From positions 1 to 64,000 of the forward strand of contig JADYYK010000252.1 in assembly GCA_020853705.1 (NCBI GenBank): a stretch of DNA of 64,000 nt, in the 5' to 3' direction. This DNA is from Deltaproteobacteria bacterium. Lineage in GTDB: Bacteria > Myxococcota_A > Polyangia > Haliangiales > JADYYK01. Every line of letters begins with the position of its first letter. The stretch's first letter is position 1. The notes under the pieces are model-generated. The model worked only from the letters and a program-made list of their open reading frames with translations, had not been told where the DNA came from and did not search any database. A program made the position numbers and the translations under genes. Shown in pieces: positions 39,729 to 50,080 of the stretch.

Positions 39729-40055
39729 TCACTGGCTGGGCAAGCTGCGGCCGACGACGTTGCCGGCGGCGGGACGGCCATCGGCGCCGACGCGCGGGCG
39801 GGCGGGCGTCGCGGCGGGCGTGGTGGTGGTGGCGCCTGCGCTGCCCTGGCCGCCATCTGGTGTGGTGGTGCCGGTGGTGACCAGCGCGGGCACCGGCGCC
39901 GGTGGCCGGGTGCTGGCCGGGCGCGGGGCCACGCGGGTGGCGCTGGGGCGGGTGGTGCTTCGACCGCGGGGACGGGCCTCACATGCGGTGGCCGCGAGGG
40001 CGACGCCGAGCGCCACGCCGCCGGCCAGGGTGAGGAGCTTTCGACTGCGAGCCAT
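39729..40055 (-). CDS. Small exported Thr/Pro-rich protein
   Basis: 108 residues from ATG 40055, with a clear AGGAGGT ribosome site. Signal peptide MARSRKLLTLAGGVALGVALAA then TAC, which may be a weak lipobox. The mature part is low complexity, rich in Pro, Thr, Arg and Ala, with no fold visible. It directly precedes the di-iron protein and may be its partner or a processed leader; the operon position is the only clue. Confidence 0.6.
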   Translation of the reverse strand: MARSRKLLTLAGGVALGVALAATACEARPRGRSTTRPSATRVAPRPASTRPPAPVPALVTTGTTTPDGGQGSAGATTTTPAATPARPRVGADGRPAAGNVVGRSLPSQ

Positions 40056-40128
40056 TGATGACCTCCTGTGCAGCAAGACGGAGGTCCTGGGCGGGTGTTA
40101 ACGCGGTGGTGTAACCGCGGGCGACTGC

Positions 40129-41220
40129 TCAGGGACTCGGCGGCTCCGCGGGTGGGGTCGGGGCCTCGGGGGCGGGCGCGGGCGAGGCCGGTGGGGGGTT
40201 GGTGCCGGCGCCGCCCATGTAGGGCGTCAGCAGACGATCCCACGCGGCGTAGTTCTTCTTGTACTCGTCCTTGCAGCGCATCGCGCGCGGCCGCGGCAGA
40301 TCACCGTCGAGCACCATGTAGGTGTACTCGTCGGGGTTCGACCCGAAGATCAGGCACACGATGTTGTAGAAGCGCTGCTCGTCGAGCGAGTGCTCGTCCC
40401 AGTAGTCCTCGCTGGTGTCACCGCGCGTGACCTTGATGGCCAGCCAGGCCTCGGCGCCGTCGAGCGCGACCTTGACGGCGTCCTTGCCGCCGGCGATGAG
40501 CAGCAGCGTGGCCAGCTGATCGACGGCGTCCTCCTCGCGACCGGTGGAGGGCAGCTGGAACTGATCGATGAGGCCGTGCCCCATCTCGTGCAGGAAGATG
40601 AACAGCATGGCGCCCAGCGTGGAGCGCCGCGCGTCGGTCTCGTCCTTGTACATGGAGAACATCTCGCCGAGGAGGTCCGACATCTCGTCGCACACGACGA
40701 TGGAGTGGCTGTCGGGGAAGTAGCTGGCGTTGACGCGGCCGCACTTGCCCAGGCGCACCGGGATGTCGCGCGGCAGCTTGACCACCTTGTTGAGGCCGTC
40801 GAGCGTGGCGGCCAGGACCTTGCCGACCGCGGTGCGCGTGGGCGTCGGATCGGGATCGATGGTGAGCAGGAAGTCGCCGGCGTCCTCGATCTCGTCCTTC
40901 TTCAGGCCGACGGCGTTGGCGGCGATGGCCGGGGTGTTGGTGCCGAGGGCGGCGCTCTCGGACTGCGCGCTGGCGATGACGTCCTCGACCACGGCGGCCT
41001 TGCTGACCGCGGCGGGGGCGCTGGCGGTGGTGGTGCCGCCGGGGCCGGCGGGGCCGAGCGACCGCGGATCCACCGGAGCAGCGCCGGCGTCGACCGACGC
41101 CGCGGCGGTCGCGCCGGCGTCGCTGCGCGGGTTGCCGGTCGACTTCTTCTTGCCGCATGCGGGCAGCAGCAGCACGCCCAGGGTCAGCGCGAGCGGGCAG
41201 GCGAGTGCGGGCCGCTTCAT
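40129..41220 (-). CDS. Putative metallopeptidase lipoprotein (DUF4344-like)
   Basis: 363 residues from ATG 41220, lipobox LPAC near 19-22. The zinc-peptidase motif HEMGH is at 211-215 with GREEDAVDQLA after it, the HExxH...E/D arrangement of the DUF4344 'putative metallopeptidase' family; CGRVNASYFPDSHSIVVCDEM before it is also typical. C-terminal tail Pro/Ala-rich. It overlaps the previous gene by 4 nt (ATGA), so it is translated with the secreted protein upstream. Substrate unknown. Confidence 0.8.
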   Translation of the reverse strand: MKRPALACPLALTLGVLLLPACGKKKSTGNPRSDAGATAAASVDAGAAPVDPRSLGPAGPGGTTTASAPAAVSKAAVVEDVIASAQSESAALGTNTPAIAANAVGLKKDEIEDAGDFLLTIDPDPTPTRTAVGKVLAATLDGLNKVVKLPRDIPVRLGKCGRVNASYFPDSHSIVVCDEMSDLLGEMFSMYKDETDARRSTLGAMLFIFLHEMGHGLIDQFQLPSTGREEDAVDQLATLLLIAGGKDAVKVALDGAEAWLAIKVTRGDTSEDYWDEHSLDEQRFYNIVCLIFGSNPDEYTYMVLDGDLPRPRAMRCKDEYKKNYAAWDRLLTPYMGGAGTNPPPASPAPAPEAPTPPAEPPSP

Positions 41221-42494
41221 GGCGTCACCTTGCCGATCTCGGCCAGCTTGGCCAGGTCGTCCGCGGGGGGAGGCTCGCTGGCGGCGACGACCTTGACCAT
41301 GGCGTGGTTCATGGCGTCGAGGATGTCGCCGGGCTTGGCGGTCTCCAGCTTGGTGCTGACACAGTCGAGCGCGCTGCGCTGCTGGTCGGGGGTCGCGGCG
41401 GCGGGCGGCTCGCAGGTCCTGGGCAGCTCCTGCATGCCGGCGCGGATGAGGGCGAACACGGCGTAGCGGCGCAACCGCAGGCGCGCCTCGGGATCGGCGC
41501 CGGCGCGCGCGACGGCGTCGTTGAGCGCCTTCTGGTGCGCGTTGTAGGACGCGAAGTCGCGCCGCTTGGCGACCGGGCGGCGCGCCATCACGCGCAGCAT
41601 CATGCGATCGAGGCTGACCGGCGCGGGCCAGGTGTCGCCGCCCAGGGCCAGGTTCCAGCAGGTGCGGTAGAACAGCACCGCGGCGCGCGCGCCGTCGAAG
41701 ATGTCGCGCGGCCTCAGCGTCGGGCCCGCGGGCTCGCTGGGCGTGGCGGGCGGCGCCGGGGCGGGGGCGACACCCTTGATGCAGGTGCCAGTCAGGCGGG
41801 TCAGCGGCGGCACCTGGCCGGGGGCGCTGCCGAAGCTGCCGTCGGGGTTCTGCCACTCGAAGACGTGCTTGCCGGGGCGGACCTGGAGGGGAACCTTGCC
41901 CGCGGGCGGCACCTCGACGCGGCGTCCGTCGACGAACATCACGGCGGTGCACTCTCCCGAGGCGTTCTCGACGCTGAGCGGGACCTCGGCCTCGGGCGCG
42001 GGGCTCGCGCTGGGCGCCGGGCTGGCGGGCGCCGCGCCGATGCTGGCGCCGTCGACCAGGACGCCCCAGGTGCGCGCGGGGCCGTCGGCCTCGGCGCGCG
42101 GCGCGGCCATGCTGACCACGATCCCCCCGCCAGCGGCGGTCGCGGCGGCCACGCGGATGGCGCCGCCGGAGCTCGCGACGGTGACGTGGCCGGGCCGGCC
42201 GGAGACGTTGCCGTCGAGCTCCTTGAGGACCTCGCCGGTGGCGACGGCGCGGGCCATGGCCACCGGGTCGGTGCCGCCGGTGCCGGTCTGGATGGTGATG
42301 ACGGCGGCGCCCTTGGGCGGACACAGCGCGCGCGTGCCGGCCGGCGAGGTGACGTTGGGGCAGGTGCCCCAGCCCTCGGGCAGCTGGTAGTTGAACGGGC
42401 CGACGCTGTCGGCGTGGGCCGTGGTCACGAGTGCCGCGATCAGCAGCAGTGAGCTCGCGAGCAGCCCGAAGGCCCCTGGTGTGCGTGTGCGCAT
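41217..42494 (-). CDS. Exported protein, unknown function, coupled to the metallopeptidase
   Basis: 425 residues. Signal peptide of about 28 residues ending THA. The mature N-terminal region (about 30-150) resembles a lipase-adaptor or periplasmic substrate-binding domain by eye only; a central Pro/Ala linker with CTAVMFVDGRRVEVPPAGKVPLQVRPGKHVFEWQ suggests a carboxypeptidase-regulatory or PEGA-like domain near 190-225. The C-terminal half is helical. Its start is preceded by a hairpin (42496-42513) that buries the ribosome site. It overlaps the metallopeptidase start. Confidence 0.65.
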   Translation of the reverse strand: MRTRTPGAFGLLASSLLLIAALVTTAHADSVGPFNYQLPEGWGTCPNVTSPAGTRALCPPKGAAVITIQTGTGGTDPVAMARAVATGEVLKELDGNVSGRPGHVTVASSGGAIRVAAATAAGGGIVVSMAAPRAEADGPARTWGVLVDGASIGAAPASPAPSASPAPEAEVPLSVENASGECTAVMFVDGRRVEVPPAGKVPLQVRPGKHVFEWQNPDGSFGSAPGQVPPLTRLTGTCIKGVAPAPAPPATPSEPAGPTLRPRDIFDGARAAVLFYRTCWNLALGGDTWPAPVSLDRMMLRVMARRPVAKRRDFASYNAHQKALNDAVARAGADPEARLRLRRYAVFALIRAGMQELPRTCEPPAAATPDQQRSALDCVSTKLETAKPGDILDAMNHAMVKVVAASEPPPADDLAKLAEIGKVTP

Positions 42495-42495
42495 G

Positions 42496-42513
42496 CTCCC
42501 CCCTCGGGGGGAG
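42496..42513 (-). promoter_or_regulatory. Hairpin sequestering the ribosome site of the exported protein
   Basis: CTCCCCCC and GGGGGGAG pair perfectly; in the transcript GGGGGGAG lies 1 nt before the AUG as the Shine-Dalgarno. The stem could limit initiation. It is a short sequence and no ligand is implied. Confidence 0.45.
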
Positions 42514-42548
42514 AGTCGCGCGGGGGTGTGGGTGGGTGGAAGCAGCCG

Positions 42549-44636
<2,088 letters not shown>

Positions 44637-44863
44637 GGGGCTGGGCTCGCTTCCTGTCTGGTCGCTCGTCAGTGCAACGGGTGCGCCACGCTGTTTGCGG
44701 TTCAGGGGTCGGACCAGGGCCGCACCAGAGTTCGCTCGTGCGGGCGGTCAGACCACCTGTGGAGTGATCACTGGTGCCCTGCGAGGGAGAAAACGGGTCA
44801 AGACGACGTTGCCGTCACAGAAGGCGGGCGTTCCACCCCCTGTTCCACCTGTCCCAGGGGTTC

Positions 44864-44898
44864 CAGCCTGCCTCGAGGCGCGGCCTCGAGGCAGGCTG
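44864..44898. repeat. Palindromic element, copy 1 (intergenic)
   Basis: CAGCCTGCCTCGAGGC and its exact complement are separated by GCG, and TCCG follows. It matches the element at 57764-57798 in length, loop size, ends and right flank, with every difference paired. Confidence 0.8.
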
Positions 44899-44920
44899 TC
44901 CGTCTCCGTCCAGGACCGTG

Positions 44921-44952
44921 ACAGGCCCATGTGTCAGAGACATGTCCCCTGT
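44921..44952. repeat. Interrupted dyad
   Basis: ACAGG, CATGT, a 7-nt centre, ACATG and CCTGT form nested arms. It is 23 bp from the palindromic element; whether the two form one mobile or terminator unit is unknown. Confidence 0.5.
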
Positions 44953-44979
44953 GCGACGGGCCGCGGACCGACGACCGGG

Positions 44980-45834
44980 CTACGCGCGCGCTTCGATGAG
45001 GCGCACCAGGTGGCGCCGGCCCACGCCGGGGACGTCGACCATGGCGGCGAACTCGTCGGGATCGTGCACGCGCGCCGCAGCGAAGCCGCACTCGCGCAGG
45101 GCGCGCTCGGCGTCGGTGGGGTGCTCGAAGTGCAGGTGAGTCTTGCCGCGCGCGAAGGTCTCGAGCAGGAACTTGAAGATGCGCGCGCCGCGCATGGCGG
45201 CCATGTCGCCGGACAGGTTGAGGTCCGACAGGTAGAGGCCGCCCGGGAAGCCACGCAGGCAGCGCGCGAAGCGCTTCCACATGCCACGAACTGCCGCCTC
45301 GTCGAAGTAGCCCAGCAAGCCTTCGGTGATGATGGCGGTGCCGCGGTCGCGATCGAGGTGCACGCCAGCGACGCCGGCCAGGCTGCTGGGGCCGTCCTCG
45401 GCCAGGGCATCGATCACGACCACGCGGTGGTCCTCACCCAGCAGGCCGGCACCCTCGAGCAGGCGGCGCTTGTGGGCGGCCATTTCGGGCAGGTCGGCCT
45501 CGACATAGCGCAGGCCGATGCCGCGGTGGCGACGCGCGAAGTGGTAGCCGCGCGGCGACAGCCCGGCGGCGACCTCGATGACCTGGCGCACCTCGCCCGA
45601 GACGATGGCGCGCTCCAGCAGGTGATCGATGACGCGGTGGCGCGCCAGCAGCGACATGTCCAGGCTGGGGCGCTCGCTGAAGCGCTCGTACCACAGGTTC
45701 ATCGGCTGCAGGGTGCGCCACAGGCCGGCGCCCAGGCGGGTCGCCAGGGCCTGGTGTGACAGGCCGTGCTTGAACCAGACATAGGACGTGTAGTGCGCGG
45801 TCGGGCTGATGCGGGAGCTCGGGTCACCGGCCAT
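44980..45834 (-). CDS. SAM-dependent O-methyltransferase, LCM/PPM1-like
   Basis: 284 residues. The N-terminal ISPTAHYTSYVWFKHGLSH block, IEVAAGLSPRGYHFARR (motif I), YVEADLPEMAAHKRRLL and AIITEGLLGYFDE are all typical of the leucine-carboxyl-methyltransferase superfamily, whose bacterial members methylate small carboxylates or polyketides. Substrate not deducible. TACACT ends 7 nt before the ATG and overlaps the -10 element of the divergent phosphoesterase gene by two bases. Confidence 0.82.
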   Translation of the reverse strand: MAGDPSSRISPTAHYTSYVWFKHGLSHQALATRLGAGLWRTLQPMNLWYERFSERPSLDMSLLARHRVIDHLLERAIVSGEVRQVIEVAAGLSPRGYHFARRHRGIGLRYVEADLPEMAAHKRRLLEGAGLLGEDHRVVVIDALAEDGPSSLAGVAGVHLDRDRGTAIITEGLLGYFDEAAVRGMWKRFARCLRGFPGGLYLSDLNLSGDMAAMRGARIFKFLLETFARGKTHLHFEHPTDAERALRECGFAAARVHDPDEFAAMVDVPGVGRRHLVRLIEARA

Positions 45835-45841
45835 GCGCGGC

Positions 45842-45851
45842 AGTGTACTCT
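45842..45851. promoter_or_regulatory. Overlapping divergent -10 elements
   Basis: AGTGTACTCT holds TACACT (leftward, methyltransferase) and TACTCT (rightward, phosphoesterase) sharing the central TA. The spacings to the two start codons are 7 and 6 nt. Confidence 0.6.
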
Positions 45852-45857
45852 GTCGTC

Positions 45858-47105
45858 ATGGCAGTGGCGTTCGTGACCGATATCGAGGGCATGTGGGACA
45901 AGCTGGTCGACTTCGCGGCCGGCAATCCCCTGCTGTCGATCGACGTCGTGACCGGCGCGCTGACGGTGGCGCCGGGGGCGGTGTTCGTGTTCGGCGGCGA
46001 CGCCGTCGACCGCGGGCCGTGGGGGCGCCGCGTGGTGCACACCCTGCTCGAGGCCAAGCGACGCCAGCCCGAGCAGGTCGTGCTGCTGGCGGGCAACCGC
46101 GACATCAACAAGCTGCGCCTGCCGCGCGAGCTCGGCGGACAGCCGCTGGCACGCACGCCGGCCGAGGTCGCCAGCGGCCCGCGCCCGGAGCTGCTGCGCT
46201 GGATCTTCGCGCGCACCATGGGCGCGCGCGACGCCTTCGAGCATCGGCGGCGCGAGCTCGGGGTCGAGCGGCGCGGGGGCGAGGTCGGCGACGAGGAGGT
46301 GGTGGAGAGCTTCGTGGCCGACTGTCGGCCTGGCGGGGAGCACGCCGAGCTGGTGGCGGCGTCGCAGCTGGCCTACCGGGTCGGGCCCACACTGTTCGTG
46401 CATGGCGGCATCACCGAGGCCAGCCTCGGGCTGGTGCCAGGGCGCCCGTCGCTGCGTGACGTGGACGAGTGGGTGGCGGCGCTGAACGGCTGGTATCGCG
46501 AGCAGGTCGGGCTGTTCCAGTCCGGCGCGCCCGACGTCGAGGGCCAGCCGGCGTGGTGGCCCCTGGTGGCCTACCAGGCCCCGCTGCCGGGCACCCGCGG
46601 CAACCCGCAGAGCGTGGTCTATGGCCGCACCACCGACGCGCTGCAGAACCCCGAGCTGCCGCCGCCCGAGGTCATCGCGGCGCTGACCGCGCAGGGGGTG
46701 CGTCGCGTGGTGGTCGGCCATACGCCGATCGGCGACTGCCCGGCGCCGGTGCGCGACGACGGCTTCGAGCTCCTGTTCGCCGACAACTCGCACGCGCGCA
46801 TCGCGGTGGCGTCTCAGATCGCGATCGACGGCGATCAGCTGACGGTGCGGGCGCGCAGCGCAATCGACAGCGGAAAGGTGGTCCCGATTGTGTACAGCCT
46901 GTCAACCCAGGAGGCCTCCGCGATCGGGCGTCGGCGCAGCGACAGCGGCCACCTGGTGATGGGCCAGGTCGAGGGCGGCGACTTCCTGGAGTTCAAGTAC
47001 CTGGAGGGCTTCCGCACCGAGCAGCGCATCGTCAGCGCGCAGGCGCTGGCCGGCGTGCGCCTCTTGCCGCCGCACCGGGGCCGCGGGCCCGGCGGCGTCA
47101 CCTGA
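45858..47105 (+). CDS. Calcineurin-like metallophosphoesterase
   Basis: 415 residues from ATG 45858; an in-frame GTG at 45843 overlaps the promoter and is rejected. Metal-binding motifs in order: VTDIEG with D8, GGDAVDRGPWG with D48 and D51, AGNRDINK with N80 and D82, FVHGGI with His, and VVGHTPIGD with the final His. The layout fits PPP-like phosphatases acting on nucleotides or proteins (GDxxDRG, GNxD), with an insertion before the HGG motif. It converges with the next gene, the two stops overlapping by 8 bp. Confidence 0.85.
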   Translation: MAVAFVTDIEGMWDKLVDFAAGNPLLSIDVVTGALTVAPGAVFVFGGDAVDRGPWGRRVVHTLLEAKRRQPEQVVLLAGNRDINKLRLPRELGGQPLARTPAEVASGPRPELLRWIFARTMGARDAFEHRRRELGVERRGGEVGDEEVVESFVADCRPGGEHAELVAASQLAYRVGPTLFVHGGITEASLGLVPGRPSLRDVDEWVAALNGWYREQVGLFQSGAPDVEGQPAWWPLVAYQAPLPGTRGNPQSVVYGRTTDALQNPELPPPEVIAALTAQGVRRVVVGHTPIGDCPAPVRDDGFELLFADNSHARIAVASQIAIDGDQLTVRARSAIDSGKVVPIVYSLSTQEASAIGRRRSDSGHLVMGQVEGGDFLEFKYLEGFRTEQRIVSAQALAGVRLLPPHRGRGPGGVT

Positions 47106-48090
47106 GCAGCGGGAACTTCTCGATGCGGCCTACGCCCTTGTTGGCGACATAGACGCTGACGCCGTCGGCGGCGACGCCGCTGGGCGAGTCGAGATTGGTC
47201 GCGACGGCGATCGGCGTGCCGCCCGCCAGCGGCACCGCCATCAGGGCGTGCGAGCCGGCGCTGCCGCCCCAGGTGGCCCAGTACACGTGAGTGGCGCTGA
47301 AGGCCATCGACTCCTGGTTGACCTGGCCCGAGGCCAGCTCGATGGGCGTGCCGCCCTGCTTGGGCATGCGCACGATGGTGCCGTCCTTCTCGCTGGCCCA
47401 GAAGATGTCGTCGCCGTGCAGGGCCAGGCCGAGCGGCCGGTGCAGCCCCTTGATCAGCGTGGTCGGGGCGCCGCCGGCCTTGGGCAGGCGCCGGATGGTG
47501 CCGCCGCGGTAGCTCGAGACATAGAGGTCGGTGGCGTCGACCGCGATGGTCTGGTGGCGCTCGCCGGCGAGCAGCTTCTCGGCCGGGCCGCCGCCGACCG
47601 GGATGCGGCCGACCATGCTGCCGTCGAACATGGTGAAGTAGAGGTGGCTGCCATCGGTGACCAGATCGAGCGGATCCTCGGGCAGCGTGACCAGCGTCTC
47701 GGGGGCGCGGCTGCCGTCGCGCAGCACGCGCTTGATGGCGCGCTGCGTGGTGTAGACCACGAACTCGCCGACCGGGACGATGGTGATGGTGAACTCGGCC
47801 GACAGGTCTTGCGGCGGGCCGCCGGCCTTGGCGGCGCGGCGCAGGTGGGCGTCGCCGGTGTTCCAGTACACGTGGCGGTCGTCGAGCGCGACCATGAAGG
47901 GGAAGCTCTGCGCGCTGGCCACGGTGGCGGGGCCGGGATCGATGCGCTCGGCGGCGTCGGGGCGGCCGGCGTCGGGGACGGGCTCGGCGCTGGCGCGCGG
48001 CAGGACCGGGCCGCCGTTGCCGCGGGCGGGCATGCGCTCGCACGCGGTGAGGGACAGGAGGGCCACGCACACACACGCCGTCGCTCGCAT
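47098..48090 (-). CDS. Beta-propeller lipoprotein
   Basis: 330 residues from ATG 48090, lipobox LTAC near 12-15, then a short Pro/Asp linker. The body is six or seven similar units with the pattern VDATDLYVSSYRGGTIRRLPKAGGAPTTL, i.e. a YVxN/S strand, a turn, IxRxPxxGGxP, the form seen in YncE/DUF5050-like propellers. Nothing catalytic. CATCCT, one base off the window's usual -10, ends 6 nt before the start. Likely a surface or periplasmic sensor or scaffold. Confidence 0.82.
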   Translation of the reverse strand: MRATACVCVALLSLTACERMPARGNGGPVLPRASAEPVPDAGRPDAAERIDPGPATVASAQSFPFMVALDDRHVYWNTGDAHLRRAAKAGGPPQDLSAEFTITIVPVGEFVVYTTQRAIKRVLRDGSRAPETLVTLPEDPLDLVTDGSHLYFTMFDGSMVGRIPVGGGPAEKLLAGERHQTIAVDATDLYVSSYRGGTIRRLPKAGGAPTTLIKGLHRPLGLALHGDDIFWASEKDGTIVRMPKQGGTPIELASGQVNQESMAFSATHVYWATWGGSAGSHALMAVPLAGGTPIAVATNLDSPSGVAADGVSVYVANKGVGRIEKFPLLR

Positions 48091-48140
48091 GCGCTGAGGA
48101 TGCGGGATGGCGGCGCGCGACGCCAGCGCGCGGGCCGCCG

Positions 48141-48998
48141 CTACTTGGCCGGCTTGGTCGCCAGGGCGAGGCGCACGGCGGCGCGGAAGTTCTTGCGCTC
48201 CTCGGGGGTCAGCGTGATCCAGGCCCCGGTCGAGTAGCCAAACATCCAGAAGAAGAAGACGTCGAACACCAGATCGGGGTAGAGCACCAGGACGCCGATG
48301 GTGCTGAGCAGGAACAGGCTGATGGCCAGGCGCGTGTACCACTGGAACTTGCGCGTCATGTGGTGGTTGGGAAACGGCAGGTAGGTCAGGGTCGCGACCC
48401 CCAGCAGCGGGATGAGGACCACGCCGACCCACAGGCCGCCGGGCCCGGTGGTGAACAGCCGCGAGTTGGCGTAGGCCAGCGCCATGAAGCCGAGCACCGA
48501 GCGCGGCAGACCGGCCCAGATCCCCTTGAACTTGACGGGATGGATGATGTTGCGCGCGTGGCGGATCGACGCCGCGACCATGATGGAGCTGCCCAGCGCG
48601 ATGGCCAGCCAGTGGGTGACGCGCGGGCTGAGGCCGAGGTCGGCGCCGCGGTAGACGGTGTAGACGATGGCGCCAGGGGCGATGCAGTGCGCCAGGTGGT
48701 CGGCGATGGTGTCGTACTCGGCGCCGAACTCGTTCTGGGTTCCCAGCTTGCGCGCGACCATGCCGTCGATGGCGTCGCCGCACAGGTAGCCCAGCATGAT
48801 GGCGATCCCGGCGGCGAAGGGGCGGTTGTCGATGCACAGGCAGATGGCGATGGCGCCGCCCATGACGTTGATGGTGGTGAAGATGTCCTTGATGCCGAAC
48901 ATGCGCAGCTGGCGCGCGGGCGGGGCCGCGGCGGGTGTTGTTGCGGCGGCGGGCGCGGGGGCAGGGTCGGACGGGGCTGGGGCGTCGGGGGCGGACAA
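48141..48998 (-). CDS. CDP-alcohol phosphatidyltransferase (PssA-like)
   Basis: 285 residues from a TTG start at 48998 (TAATCT ends 9 nt upstream); the alternative ATG at 48902 would drop a 32-residue Pro/Ala-rich arm. The family signature DGx2ARx8Gx3Dx3D is complete: D78, G79, A82, R83, G92, D96, D100, with D75 before it. Five or six membrane segments. It condenses a CDP-lipid with an alcohol in phospholipid synthesis; the size and FTTINVMGGA start resemble phosphatidylserine synthase PssA, but the alcohol is not certain. Confidence 0.88.
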   Translation of the reverse strand: MSAPDAPAPSDPAPAPAAATTPAAAPPARQLRMFGIKDIFTTINVMGGAIAICLCIDNRPFAAGIAIMLGYLCGDAIDGMVARKLGTQNEFGAEYDTIADHLAHCIAPGAIVYTVYRGADLGLSPRVTHWLAIALGSSIMVAASIRHARNIIHPVKFKGIWAGLPRSVLGFMALAYANSRLFTTGPGGLWVGVVLIPLLGVATLTYLPFPNHHMTRKFQWYTRLAISLFLLSTIGVLVLYPDLVFDVFFFWMFGYSTGAWITLTPEERKNFRAAVRLALATKPAK

Positions 48999-49010
48999 AG
49001 CGACGCGAGA

Positions 49011-50036
49011 TTACCCGGAACGTGGCTGTTGGCAAGCCGCCAGGCGCGTGGCCAGCGCGGCGCCGTCGAGGCCGCGGCCGAAGAAGACCAGGCGGCTCTC
49101 GCCGTGGGCGGGGGCGACGGCGTCGGGGTCGCTGTGCAGGCGGCCGCCGACGGCCTGGAAGGCGAGCCAGCCGGTGGCGGTGCGCGCGATCCCCTTGGCG
49201 CGGAAGACCTCGGGGGGCAGGGCCTCGAGCAGGTCCTCGAGGCGGCTGGCGTCGTAGACCAGGGCGGCGGGCTGGGAGAAGGCGAAGCTCAGGAAGTCGG
49301 AGTGGCGGGCCAGCGGCAGGCCGGCGGGGGCGCCGGCGTGGCTGGAGTGATCGTGGCTGGGATCGGTGCAGGTGGCGGCGTGGTCGTGGTGCTCGTGATC
49401 GTGGTCGTGGTCGACGTCGGGCGCCGCCGCGGTGGGGGCCGGGGCGGGGATGACGTCGGGGCTGGGATCGAGGAGGACGGCGGCGGGCGCGCTGGCGGCG
49501 TCGAGCAGGCGGGCGTGGGGCTGCAGCGCGAGCACGGCGTCGCGGGTGCGGGCGGCGACCTCGGGGGGCACCAGGTCGAGCTTGGACAGCACGATGAGGT
49601 CGGCGCTGGAGACCTGGGCGCGCCACTCCTCGACGTCGGTCAGGCCGAAGTTGGCGGCGTCGACCACCGTGATGACGCCGTCGAGGCGGACCAGGTGGCT
49701 GAGGTCGGGGCGCTCCAGGGTCCAGGTCAGCGGCATGGGATCGGCCAGGCCGGTGGTCTCGACCACGATGCGGTGCAGATCGCCGCGGGCCGACAGCTCG
49801 TGCAGGGCGGCGACCAGGTCGACGTTCTGCACGCAGCACACGCAGCCCTGGCCCAGCTCGATGAGCCGCTCGTTGGCCATGGTGGGGTCGATCCCGGCCG
49901 GGCCCATCTCGTTGATGAGGAGGCCGATGCGGGCGTCGGGCAGCTCGCGCACGACGCGGCGGAGCAGGGTGGTCTTGCCAGCACCCAGGAAGCCGGTCAG
50001 GACGGTGACCGGGAGGGGCGCGGTGGGGGAGGGCAT
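49011..50036 (-). CDS. COG0523 (CobW/ZigA-type) GTPase, probable metallochaperone
   Basis: 341 residues. Walker A GFLGAGKTT at 15-23, metal-binding CVCC at 65-68 (C65, C67, C68), VVETTGLADP switch, SKLDLVP guanine motif, and a His/Asp-rich stretch near 206-235 (DHDHDHEHHDH) for zinc or nickel storage. The C-terminal CobW_C domain ends with a WLAFQAVGGR block. It probably hands Zn(II) to an enzyme under zinc limitation; no zinc-regulated box was spotted. TATTGT ends 6 nt before the ATG. Confidence 0.9.
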   Translation of the reverse strand: MPSPTAPLPVTVLTGFLGAGKTTLLRRVVRELPDARIGLLINEMGPAGIDPTMANERLIELGQGCVCCVQNVDLVAALHELSARGDLHRIVVETTGLADPMPLTWTLERPDLSHLVRLDGVITVVDAANFGLTDVEEWRAQVSSADLIVLSKLDLVPPEVAARTRDAVLALQPHARLLDAASAPAAVLLDPSPDVIPAPAPTAAAPDVDHDHDHEHHDHAATCTDPSHDHSSHAGAPAGLPLARHSDFLSFAFSQPAALVYDASRLEDLLEALPPEVFRAKGIARTATGWLAFQAVGGRLHSDPDAVAPAHGESRLVFFGRGLDGAALATRLAACQQPRSG

Positions 50037-50080
50037 GTCGGGACAATAGCGCGACGGGCGGGGTGTGCCAGACTCGGGGC

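Larger units (their letters stand above)
44637..44979. other. Intergenic region, 343 bp, no gene
   Basis: Between the kinase start and the LCM-type methyltransferase stop, both on the minus strand. It holds CCAC-CT-GTGG (44753-44762) abutting AGTGATCACT (44763-44772), a perfect 16-bp-arm hairpin at 44864-44898 and a longer broken dyad at 44921-44952. No reading frame in it looks real. The kinase promoter must lie here but no TANNNT sits close to its ATG. Confidence 0.6.

Noticed and set aside
40102..40119. Terminator hairpin CGCGGT/ACCGCG between two minus-strand genes
   Set aside because: Six pairs with a 6-nt loop is common by chance in this composition; too weak to list as a feature.
44637..44979. 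Small + strand frames in the gap upstream of the kinase
   Set aside because: They run into the methyltransferase on the other strand, have no ribosome site, and show typical shadow composition (Arg/His/Pro).
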